Assembly: GCA_023139655.1 (NCBI GenBank)
Contig: JAGLNE010000108.1
Coordinates: forward strand, 1 to 8,689
DNA length: 8,689 nt
Direction: 5' to 3'
Source: Candidatus Parcubacteria bacterium
Lineage (GTDB): Bacteria > Patescibacteriota > Patescibacteriia > Patescibacteriales > UBA12075
Below are positions 1-5,572 of this stretch, one piece after another; within the stretch, counting starts at the first letter, position 1; every line of letters starts with the position of its first letter. A program made the position numbers and the translations under genes. The notes under the pieces are model-generated. The model was not told the DNA's origin, ran no database searches, and saw only the letters and a program-made list of their open reading frames with translations.

Positions 1-75
1 AATTAATGTTATTTAAACAAAAATAAGGATAAGAACAAGTTTTATCTTAGTATTTTTGTTTAAATAACATTAATT
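1..75. repeat. Perfect 25-bp inverted repeat with 25-nt centre
   Basis: Bases 1-25 are exactly the reverse complement of bases 51-75. Each arm holds only two G/C bases. The 25-nt centre can extend the hairpin after a small internal loop (GATAA at 28-32 against TTATC at 42-46). The left arm begins at the window edge, so the repeat may be longer. It could be a miniature inverted-repeat element, or a bidirectional terminator between genes, although the arms are unusually AT-rich for a terminator. No gene is visible inside it. Confidence 0.75.
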
Positions 76-132
76 ATAGTTTCTCCTAAAGTAAAAATGC
101 TTAGTGCGTAAGGTGAGTTATGAATATTAGCT

Positions 133-1617
133 ATGAATATCCCAAAATACGTAGTTGAAACTATAGAAAAATTAACCAAGGCCGGCTATGAGGCATATAT
201 CGTGGGCGGTTGCGTACGGGATTTGTTAATGGGTGTAGAGCCGAATGATTGGGATATTACCACGAACGCAAGACCGGATGATATAGCAGCGCTATTTAAA
301 GATTCCAAATACGAGAATATTTTTGGCACTGTCCTTTTGCCAATAAAAAATACTAAAGGAGAAACAGAGACTGTTTTGGAAATTACTACATATCGGAGTG
401 AGCGTGGATATGCAGACCACCGGCATCCGGATGAAGTTAAGTTTGAAGACAAGCTGGATAAGGATTTGGAGCGCCGTGATTTTACAGTGAATGCGATGGC
501 TATGACACCTCACCCTAGCCCTCTCCTTCGCAAGGAGAGGGGACTAACTAAAGATGATTGGGGGGTGGTTATTGACTTGTTTGGGGGAGAGAAAGATATT
601 AAAAAGAAGATAATCAGGGGAGTGGGGGAGCCGGTTGATAGATTTAAGGAGGATGCGCTTCGCATGGTGCGGGCGATTCGTTTTAGCGCTCAGCTTGGAT
701 TTGAAATAGAACCCAAGACCGAGCGGGCGATCAAAAAAATGGCCGGCAGTATTAAATTTGTCGCTAATGAGCGTATTAAAGATGAACTGGTTAAAATATT
801 AGAATCAGATCGGGCCTATGAAGGCTTTATGAAATTATATAAAACTAATTTACTTAATTATATAATTCCTGAGCTTTTAGAAGGAGACGGGGTGGCACAA
901 AACCACCACCATGTTTATTCAGTGCTAAAACATTCATTTTTAAGCCTTAAATATTGTCCAAATAAAGACTGGCAAGTGCGTTTGGGCGCATTACTACACG
1001 ATATTGGCAAGCCCAAGACCAAAGAATTCAAGAATGGAGCGGCTACTTTTTATAACCACGAGTACGCGGGTGAGCGCATGGTAAGGAAGATAATGAAACG
1101 GCTTAAATTTTCCGCGGCCGATACAGAGCAGGTAACTAATCTGGTGCGCAATCATATGTTTTATTACGATACCGATGAAGTAACGGCCGCTTCTGTCCGG
1201 CGCCTCATTAAAAAAGTAGGTAGAGAGAATTTAAAAGATTTGATTGATATGCGGATCGCGGATCGGCTCGGCTCAGGCACGCCCAAGGCCAAACCTTATA
1301 AATTGCGTCATCTGGAATATATGTTTGAACGGGTGCAGAATGACCCGGTTAGTGTTAAAATGCTTAAGATCAACGGCGATCATATGATCGATAAGCTAGG
1401 TTTTAAACCGGGGATTAAAATGGGTGCGATATTGGATGTTCTGCTTAGTGAAGTAATAGAAGATCCTAAACTTAATAATCTTAAACACTTAGAAAAAAGA
1501 GCCAAAGAATTAAACAAGATGAACGCCGAAGAACTAAGAGAACAGGCTAAAGAAAAGATTAAAGAAAAGCGGGTAGAGGATGATAAGGAGATGAAGAAGG
1601 GGTATTGGGTGAAGTAG
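133..1617 (+). CDS. cca: CCA-adding tRNA nucleotidyltransferase (class II, with HD domain)
   Basis: Adds or repairs the 3' CCA end of tRNAs in the cytoplasm, using CTP and ATP. The 494-residue product has the class II head motif (GG at 25-26, VRDLL, then metal-binding D39-W-D41), RRDFTVNA at 114-121, and the EDALR nucleotide-recognition motif at 173-177 within the RNA/head-binding region. A C-terminal HD hydrolase domain follows (HD at 289-290 in LHDIGKPKT, HE at 309-310, H341) and then a charged helical tail. The start is ATG 133, because an in-frame stop lies at 121-123; a possible ribosome site AAGGTGAG (110-117) is 15 nt away. Residues about 124-145, between FTVNAMA and the IDLFGG strand, are an extra segment encoded by a palindromic element. 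Both tRNAs in this window lack an encoded CCA, which fits a need for this enzyme. Whether it adds the full CCA or only part cannot be told from sequence; the family is clear. Confidence 0.95.
   Translation: MNIPKYVVETIEKLTKAGYEAYIVGGCVRDLLMGVEPNDWDITTNARPDDIAALFKDSKYENIFGTVLLPIKNTKGETETVLEITTYRSERGYADHRHPDEVKFEDKLDKDLERRDFTVNAMAMTPHPSPLLRKERGLTKDDWGVVIDLFGGEKDIKKKIIRGVGEPVDRFKEDALRMVRAIRFSAQLGFEIEPKTERAIKKMAGSIKFVANERIKDELVKILESDRAYEGFMKLYKTNLLNYIIPELLEGDGVAQNHHHVYSVLKHSFLSLKYCPNKDWQVRLGALLHDIGKPKTKEFKNGAATFYNHEYAGERMVRKIMKRLKFSAADTEQVTNLVRNHMFYYDTDEVTAASVRRLIKKVGRENLKDLIDMRIADRLGSGTPKAKPYKLRHLEYMFERVQNDPVSVKMLKINGDHMIDKLGFKPGIKMGAILDVLLSEVIEDPKLNNLKHLEKRAKELNKMNAEELREQAKEKIKEKRVEDDKEMKKGYWVK
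509..570. repeat. Palindromic element inserted in frame within cca
   Basis: A 10-bp perfect stem (CCCTCTCCTT at 519-528, AAGGAGAGGG at 532-541) with a CGC loop sits inside cca. An outer partial complement links CTCACCC (510-516) to GGGGTGG further right (about 561-567), giving a REP-like layout. The DNA is C/G-biased, unlike the surrounding gene, and encodes the odd peptide PHPSPLLRKERG. The family normally has only a short turn here. I infer a mobile small palindromic repeat captured in frame, comparable in principle to Rickettsia palindromic elements; its exact borders are uncertain. Confidence 0.6.
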
Positions 1618-1655
1618 CACGTAGCACGCAACATGTAACACATAACAATCAACGT
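1614..1655. repeat. Degenerate heptamer tandem repeat after cca
   Basis: Six consecutive 7-bp units follow the pattern GTAGCAC, GTAGCAC, GCAACAT, GTAACAC, ATAACAA, TCAACGT. The first two are identical and the first overlaps the cca stop codon. The array runs into a perfect 12-bp palindrome, ATCAACGTTGAT (1648-1659), just before the next gene. It fills almost the whole 54-bp spacer, so it may be a low-complexity spacer expansion or a protein-binding array. Function unknown. Confidence 0.6.
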
Positions 1656-1671
1656 TGATAATATATAGAAC

Positions 1672-2664
1672 ATGGAAAAAGCAAAAGTATATTTTTTAAA
1701 ACTAGAAGACATTGAGAAGATTAAGGATTTGTTGCCGCAGTTTAATGATAAGCTGGGGATTAAGGTGCATTTTGGTGAACCGGGTAATGATGCGTTTATT
1801 CCGGCTAAGCTAATTAAGAAAGTCGCTGCTATGGTGAACAACCATCCCTTGGTAGAAACCAGCGTGTTGTATAAAAGCAAGCGGCGATTGGCCAGTACAC
1901 ACCGGGAAGTCGCGCTTGAACATGGTTTTGATTTCGCGCCGATTGATTTTTTGGACGGTGAAGAAGGGGACGATTCATTGGTTGTTTTTATTGATAAATA
2001 TAAGCATAATCGTTCCTGTTATTTGGGTGAAGGTTTGCAAAAATATCAGTCGCTTTTGCTTGTGTCGCACTTCAAGGGGCATGGCTCGGCTGGGTTTGGC
2101 GGGGCGATCAAGAATGTCGGCATGGGCCTGGCTAGCCGGCGCGGTAAACTAGCGCTACATGCCAGTATAAAGCATAAGGTTACTAAAGATGAATGTATTG
2201 GTTGTTCCAAGTGCATAGAGAATTGCCCGGTAGACGCGATTCGGCTGGACGATAATAAAAAGGCAGTGATAGACCAAAAAGTATGTATTAGCTGCTCTAA
2301 GTGTATTTCGGTTTGCCCGGAGGGTGCGATTCATATCCCCTGGGGCTCGACCAATAGTAACGTTCTGGGCGAGAGAATAGCCGAATATGCCTTGGCTGCG
2401 AGTAGAAAACGTCAGTGTTTTTATATTAATTTTTTAATAAATATTGTTCCGAAATGCGATTGTATAGGTATTAAACAGGAGAGAATGACCGCTGACATCG
2501 GCATTCTTTTGAGCACTGATCCGGTCGCGATTGACCAGGCCTCTTATGACGCAGTCTGTAAACAATGTGAAGATTTTAAAAAGATGGACGGTAAGGCGCA
2601 GTTAAAGCACGGAGAGAAAATCGGATTGGGGACCAGGGAATATGAATTAATAAATTGTAAATAA
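1672..2664 (+). CDS. DUF362 domain protein with two 4Fe-4S clusters
   Basis: A 330-residue, probably cytoplasmic iron-sulfur protein of the DUF362 family (PF04015), whose reaction is not established. The N-terminal half carries DUF362-type sequence, including the SHFKGHGSAGFGGAIKNVGMG stretch at about 132-152. Two ferredoxin-type motifs follow: C175-x2-C178-x2-C181-x3-C185-P and C205-x2-C208-x2-C211-x3-C215-P, each suited to a cubane cluster. The C-terminal DUF362 part resumes after them (AIDQASYDAV at about 286-295), with further cysteines at 262, 264, 296 and 299 that could bind another metal. The start ATG 1672 gives the full family N-terminus, but no Shine-Dalgarno sequence is visible. 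It follows cca by 54 bp and precedes the cyclophilin gene by 24 bp, so co-transcription with the latter is plausible. The family is clear; a redox or cluster-related role is inference. Confidence 0.9.
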   Translation: MEKAKVYFLKLEDIEKIKDLLPQFNDKLGIKVHFGEPGNDAFIPAKLIKKVAAMVNNHPLVETSVLYKSKRRLASTHREVALEHGFDFAPIDFLDGEEGDDSLVVFIDKYKHNRSCYLGEGLQKYQSLLLVSHFKGHGSAGFGGAIKNVGMGLASRRGKLALHASIKHKVTKDECIGCSKCIENCPVDAIRLDDNKKAVIDQKVCISCSKCISVCPEGAIHIPWGSTNSNVLGERIAEYALAASRKRQCFYINFLINIVPKCDCIGIKQERMTADIGILLSTDPVAIDQASYDAVCKQCEDFKKMDGKAQLKHGEKIGLGTREYELINCK

Positions 2665-2688
2665 TAAAATTAAATATAAATAAAATTT

Positions 2689-3438
2689 ATGCGAAAAATT
2701 TTTGTTTTAATCATCTTTAGTTTATTATTAACCGGTTGCACGGATATTGGGAGCAAGTCGTTAGACGAAAAAAATACTCCCGGCAGTGCTGTAAGCCAAG
2801 ACGATCTTGGGTCCGCTAAGCGTATTAATGAATTACGTGAAGGCAGTAAAACCAGCTCGCCGCCTGTGCCACCCCCTCCACCTATGCCAGCGAACCCACC
2901 ACAAACCAAGCCCAGCGTTTCTTCTATGCCAGATCAAGAAGATCTGGCCAGTAAATTTAGCCAAGCGATTATTAAAACCAATCAGGGTGATATAACGCTT
3001 AAGTTTTACGCGGATAAGTCGCCCAAGACAGTTAATAACTTTCTTAATTTGGCGAATAACGGATTTTACGATGGCACTCGTTTCCACCGTGTTATGAATG
3101 ATTTTATGATTCAGGGCGGCGATCCTTTAAGTAAAGACATTGGCAACAAAGACCGCTGGGGAACCGGTGACCCGGGCTACAAGTTCGCGGATGAATTCAA
3201 TGACCAGCCTTTGCAAAAAGGCTCATTGGCCATGGCTAATTCCGGCCCTAACACCAACGGCTCGCAGTTTTTTATCGTAACCAAGGACTTTACCCCATGG
3301 CTGGACGGCAAACACACCAATTTTGGTTATGTCACGGATGGTTTAGATACAGTTGAAAAAATTGAGGCAGTCCCGGTAGACTCAAAAGACCGGCCGCGCG
3401 AAGACGTGATTATAGAGAGCATTTCGTTAATAGAATAG
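2689..3438 (+). CDS. Lipoprotein peptidyl-prolyl cis-trans isomerase (cyclophilin type)
   Basis: Catalyses proline cis-trans isomerisation to assist folding, here outside the cytoplasmic membrane. The N-terminus is a lipoprotein signal: basic MRK, a hydrophobic stretch, then lipobox LLTG-C17. Residues about 25-92 form a linker with a run of prolines near 58-75, probably spanning the surface layer. The cyclophilin domain covers about 93-249. Typical active-site residues are all present: FHR134, F139, M140, Q142-GG-D, the MANSGPNTNGSQFF strand (182-195), and W204-LDGKH209. The start ATG 2689 is fixed by the signal peptide; the upstream 24 bp are A/T only and offer no Shine-Dalgarno sequence. 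It likely shares a transcript with the DUF362 gene. The isomerase family assignment is very secure; substrates are unknown. Confidence 0.95.
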   Translation: MRKIFVLIIFSLLLTGCTDIGSKSLDEKNTPGSAVSQDDLGSAKRINELREGSKTSSPPVPPPPPMPANPPQTKPSVSSMPDQEDLASKFSQAIIKTNQGDITLKFYADKSPKTVNNFLNLANNGFYDGTRFHRVMNDFMIQGGDPLSKDIGNKDRWGTGDPGYKFADEFNDQPLQKGSLAMANSGPNTNGSQFFIVTKDFTPWLDGKHTNFGYVTDGLDTVEKIEAVPVDSKDRPREDVIIESISLIE

Positions 3439-3453
3439 TTAATAGCAGGTTTT

Positions 3454-3572
3454 AATTATCAGTAACCCAATTATCAATGAATTATCAATTAACTAATTAA
3501 CTAATTTTAGGATACATAAAAATTGAAAATTATAGAATTAGAAAATTGATTGAAAATTGAAAATTGATAATT
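3454..3572. repeat. AT-rich spacer with short direct and inverted repeats
   Basis: The spacer before tRNA-Ala has AATTATCA three times (3454, 3469, 3480), TTAACTAA twice in tandem (3489-3504) and AAAATTGA four times (3519, 3542, 3553, 3560). The two halves are complementary: AATTATCAATT at 3480-3490 matches AATTGATAATT at 3562-3572 as an inverted repeat. This gives a possible long AT hairpin ending seven bases before the tRNA. No coding potential is seen. It may hold the tRNA promoter (GATAAT at 3566-3571 is a possible -10), but no good -35 box accompanies it. Confidence 0.6.
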
Positions 3573-3578
3573 AATACT

Positions 3579-3649
3579 GGGCCTATAGTAAAATGGTATT
3601 ACACGGCATTCGCATTGCTGAGGTCCGGGTCCGATTCCCGGTAGGTCCA
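3579..3649 (+). tRNA. tRNA-Ala (anticodon CGC)
   Basis: A full cloverleaf folds: acceptor GGGCCTA (3579-3585) with TAGGTCC (3642-3648) and discriminator A3649; D stem GTAA/TTAC; anticodon stem CGGCA/TGCTG around loop TTCGCAT, anticodon CGC at 3611-3613; T stem CCGGG/CCCGG. The third acceptor pair is G:U, the classical alanine identity element, matching the alanine anticodon that reads GCG. CCA is not encoded. Two oddities: the variable loop is only four bases (AGGT), and the T loop is TCCGATT, with C where U55 (pseudouridine) is nearly universal. Confidence 0.9.
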
Positions 3650-3671
3650 CTTCGACTCATTTTATTCGCTC

Positions 3672-3687
3672 AGTGCAGGCACTTTTT
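3672..3687 (+). terminator. Possible weak terminator after tRNA-Ala
   Basis: AGTGC and GCACT can pair as a short stem (or AGTG/CACT with a CAGG tetraloop), followed by five T residues (3683-3687). It lies 22 bp after the tRNA, a suitable place for transcription to stop. The stem is short, so the call is weak. Confidence 0.3.
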
Positions 3688-3766
3688 GAAAAGAAAAACA
3701 GGTTACCACATATTGGTGGGTAACCCGAGGATTGGCTTAGGAGGGCCATTGTTTTTGATGGTACTA

Positions 3767-3784
3767 CCGAGCTAGCTAGCTCGG
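3767..3784. repeat. 18-bp perfect palindrome
   Basis: CCGAGCTAG is followed directly by its reverse complement CTAGCTCGG, with GCTAGCTAGC at the core. There is no T tract after it, so it is not an ordinary intrinsic terminator. In DNA it could be a dimer binding site or a cruciform; in RNA it would form only a small hairpin. It lies in the hairpin-rich segment after tRNA-Ala. Confidence 0.6.
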
Positions 3785-4152
3785 CCTATTCTCAAAGGAT
3801 AAAAAATTTTAAGGATTTACAAAAAACTTTCATCACAAAACCATTTTTAAATAAATAAAAGAACGAATAAATTTTGTTTAATAATAAGAATAAGTTTCTA
3901 CCTGACGTACATCGCCAATAAATTGAATAAAAATTAATTTCTCTTGATTAGTAATCATCTCGGTCTTTAAACTCTTTTTTTATGTGGCTTTTGTTTCCAA
4001 TCTAAGCTGGTAAACAGCGGCCGACCCTCCTATAAAGTTTCTATGACTCGAAATTTAATCAAACGCGAAAAATTAATTAATAAACAATAATTAGCAATAG
4101 ATAATTTATATCACGAAAGACTAATAATGTCAAGTAATTTTGAATAAAAAAT

Positions 4153-4500
4153 ATGAATTTACTCTTAAAATGGCTAATATCAGTAGTTGCTGTATTGATT
4201 AGCGCTTATCTTTTGCCGGGGATAATGATAGCTGGATTTTGGGCCGCCCTTTGGTTGGCTTTGTTTCTTGGGGTAATAAATGTAATATTAAAGCCAATAT
4301 TAATAATATTGACTTTGCCCATAAATATTTTAACCCTGGGTTTATTTACATTTGTAATAAACGCCGGCTTAATTCTTTTGGCATCCAGTGTAATAAAAGG
4401 CTTTGAAGTTTATGGCTTTTGGCAGGCCATGCTATTTAGCATAGTTTTGTCGCTTATTAGTTATTTGTTAAACACATTATTTGGAACAAAGAAAAATTGA
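4153..4500 (+). CDS. PF04020 (phage holin 4_2 / YvlD-like) membrane protein
   Basis: A 115-residue integral membrane protein with four predicted hydrophobic helices at about 4-22, 29-47, 59-80 and 89-109 and a short basic tail (GTKKN). The family signature is clear: NVILKPIL (43-50), LTLPINILTLGLFTFVIN (53-70), and FEVYGFWQA (84-92) before the last helix. The family is named phage holin 4_2, but members are widespread chromosomal proteins such as Bacillus YvlD whose exact role is not settled; there are no phage genes nearby, so lysis is not implied. The start ATG 4153 gives the normal family N-terminus. No Shine-Dalgarno sequence or consensus promoter is evident upstream. It stands alone between two tRNA genes. 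Confidence 0.85.
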   Translation: MNLLLKWLISVVAVLISAYLLPGIMIAGFWAALWLALFLGVINVILKPILIILTLPINILTLGLFTFVINAGLILLASSVIKGFEVYGFWQAMLFSIVLSLISYLLNTLFGTKKN

Positions 4501-4510
4501 TTAATTCTTA

Positions 4511-4572
4511 GTTCTTAATTTTTAATTAATAAGAACGGGCCGTGGCCCTCCAATAGCTACGCTATTTGGCGG
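4511..4572. repeat. Cluster of three hairpins between membrane-protein gene and tRNA-Pro
   Basis: GTTCTTA (4511-4517) pairs with TAAGAAC (4530-4536). GGGCC-GT-GGCCC is a palindrome at 4537-4548. AATAGC (4552-4557) pairs with GCTATT (4561-4566) around TAC, extended by flanking C and G runs (4547-4551 with 4568-4572). The second and third share CCC at 4546-4548, so they would compete in RNA. They may end the upstream transcript, although no T tract follows. Confidence 0.45.
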
Positions 4573-4577
4573 GTAAA

Positions 4578-4583
4578 TATAAT
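4578..4583 (+). promoter_or_regulatory. Probable -10 box for tRNA-Pro
   Basis: A consensus TATAAT ends 14 bp before the mature tRNA-Pro start, placing initiation a few bases upstream of it. No good -35 box is found 16-18 bp further up, so this rests on the -10 match and position alone. Confidence 0.4.
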
Positions 4584-4597
4584 GGCTATGGTATATT

Positions 4598-4670
4598 CGG
4601 GGTGTGGCCTAGTGGCTAGGGCGCATCGTTCGGGACGATGAGATCGGCGGTTCAAATCCGCCCACCCCGA
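4598..4670 (+). tRNA. tRNA-Pro (anticodon CGG)
   Basis: A full cloverleaf folds: acceptor CGGGGTG (4598-4604) with CACCCCG (4663-4669) and discriminator A4670; D stem GCCT/GGGC; anticodon stem CATCG/CGATG around loop TTCGGGA with anticodon CGG at 4631-4633; variable loop AGATC; T stem GGCGG/CCGCC with a standard TTCAAAT loop. The C1:G72 start is typical of bacterial proline tRNAs. It reads CCG. The 3' CCA is not encoded (CGT follows), so it depends on the nucleotidyltransferase. Confidence 0.95.
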
Positions 4671-4684
4671 CGTAACGAAACGTT

Positions 4685-4699
4685 CGTCCGAAACGGACG
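4685..4699. repeat. GC hairpin just after tRNA-Pro
   Basis: CGTCCG and CGGACG are exact complements around an AAA loop, 14 bp after the tRNA 3' end. CGAAACG also occurs twice (4676-4682 and 4689-4695). No T run follows on the + strand, so it may be a processing or stop signal for the tRNA transcript rather than a standard terminator. Confidence 0.45.
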
Positions 4700-4738
4700 G
4701 CAAAATATGAAAAAATGTAATAATATCTAACATTTCAC

Positions 4739-4767
4739 TTGACAGGATTATTTACATTTGCTATAGT
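4739..4767 (+). promoter_or_regulatory. Sigma70-type promoter of the XRE-Panacea/RelE operon
   Basis: TTGACA (4739-4744) and TATAGT (4762-4767) are separated by exactly 17 bp. Initiation near 4774 would leave a leader of about 16 nt before ATG 4790. Half-site-like TGTAA motifs lie around it: TGTAAT at 4716-4721, its inverse TTACA at 4752-4756, and TGTAAT at 4773-4778. TCTAAC (4726-4731) and GTTAGA (4766-4771) also form inverted arms flanking the promoter. These are candidate operators for self-repression by the helix-turn-helix antitoxin; that part is inference. Confidence 0.7.
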
Positions 4768-4789
4768 TAGAGTGTAATTGAATAATCTT

Positions 4790-5572
4790 ATGACCAAATT
4801 TTTAAAAAAATTTCGCCAAAAACAAGATGTAAGCCAAGAATTTTTGGCAAAAAAGATCGGCGTATCGCGTCCGACCTATGTGCAGATTGAAAATGGTACG
4901 CGTAAAATGCTAGTTGAAGAAGCGCAAAAATTAGCGCGGTTTTTTGGCCTGTCTTTAGAGGATTTTTTAGCCGGTAAAGAAAATCCAGTACCAAGAGTAG
5001 AATTTAAAAAAAGCATGAAGCAAGTAAAGTCGAAAAAATTAAAACAAGAAATGCGCATTTCCATACCGCAAGAAAAAGTTGCCAAATTCAAAGAAGTGTT
5101 TTTATATATCTTGGAACGAATTGGCGCCAGACCAAACATTGGCGAAGGAGTTGTATGCAAGCTGATGTATTTTATTGATTTTGATTTTTATGAAAAGTTT
5201 GAAGAACAATTGATGGGCGCAAAATATATAAAAAATCATTTTGGACCGACACCGGTTGCTTTTCCAGAGATTGTTAAACAAATGGAAAAAGATGGGGATT
5301 TAACACCGGTTGTAAAAAAGTATTTTCAGCATGATCAGAAAAAATATCTCCCGCTTAGAAAAGCAAATTTATCAAATTTTTCAGCTCGTGAAAAAGAGCT
5401 CATTGATTGGGAAATCGGACGATTTAAAGATTTTAACGCGACTAATATAAAAAAATACTCCCACAGGGATGTTCCGTGGATTGGCGCTGATGATTTGCAG
5501 CCGATTGATTATGAAGCGGTTTTTTCCAGAACAGATGAGTTTTCCGTAAGACAGTATGATGATGAACTATGA
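4790..5572 (+). CDS. XRE helix-turn-helix / Panacea (SocA-like) antitoxin fusion
   Basis: Predicted antitoxin and self-repressor of 260 residues. An XRE DNA-binding domain covers about 4-62, with helix-turn-helix residues SQEFLAKKIGVSRPTYVQIENG near 15-36. A lysine-rich linker follows (about 66-94), then a Panacea (SocA/DUF4065) domain at about 97-235, recognisable by KLMYFIDFDFYEK (124-136), KNHFGPTPVAF (148-158) and SHRDVPWIG (224-232). Panacea domains are known as versatile antitoxin modules that neutralise unrelated toxins. The gene overlaps the following RelE-like toxin gene by 17 bp, the usual sign of a coupled antitoxin-toxin operon. I chose ATG 4790; an in-frame TTG at 4778 would add four residues but sits only about 4 nt from the predicted transcript start. 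Neither has a clear Shine-Dalgarno sequence. The domain calls are firm; the partnership is inferred from overlap and the toxin's family. Confidence 0.85.
   Translation: MTKFLKKFRQKQDVSQEFLAKKIGVSRPTYVQIENGTRKMLVEEAQKLARFFGLSLEDFLAGKENPVPRVEFKKSMKQVKSKKLKQEMRISIPQEKVAKFKEVFLYILERIGARPNIGEGVVCKLMYFIDFDFYEKFEEQLMGAKYIKNHFGPTPVAFPEIVKQMEKDGDLTPVVKKYFQHDQKKYLPLRKANLSNFSAREKELIDWEIGRFKDFNATNIKKYSHRDVPWIGADDLQPIDYEAVFSRTDEFSVRQYDDEL

Larger units (their letters stand above)
3650..4152. other. Gene-free 500-bp segment with several hairpins
   Basis: No convincing reading frame exists on either strand between tRNA-Ala and the membrane-protein gene. The first 135 bp hold a cluster of hairpins: AGTGC/GCACT (3672-3683); GGTTACC (3701-3707) with GGTAACC (3719-3725) plus two more pairs across a bulged A; and an 18-bp perfect palindrome at 3767-3784. 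TAGGAGGG (about 3738-3745) is complementary to CCCTCCTA near 4025-4032, so a long-range helix is possible. The rest, about 3785-4152, is AT-rich and otherwise featureless. A structured non-coding RNA is possible, but I do not recognise tmRNA, RNase P, SRP, 6S or a riboswitch here. Confidence 0.4.

Noticed and set aside
75..80. TATAGT as a -10 box for cca
   Set aside because: No acceptable -35 box occurs at 16-18 bp, and the match overlaps the inverted-repeat end.
1380..1880. 166-codon open frame on the - strand
   Set aside because: It is antisense to the cca end and the DUF362 start, both well-supported genes, and its sequence is a low-complexity shadow.
3454..3572. CRISPR array
   Set aside because: The repeats are only about 8 bp, irregularly spaced and AT-only, with no unique spacers or cas genes.
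3593..3775. 60-codon open frame on the + strand
   Set aside because: It begins inside tRNA-Ala and runs through the hairpin cluster; no family resemblance and no ribosome site.
3720..3790. Possible tRNA on the - strand
   Set aside because: A TAGCTCGGTAGTA-like D arm and a CCT-containing loop are suggestive, but the anticodon loop needs eight bases and there is no proper T arm or acceptor stem.
4153..4500. Prophage remnant, suggested by the holin family name
   Set aside because: The family is mostly chromosomal membrane proteins, and no endolysin, structural or integrase genes are present.
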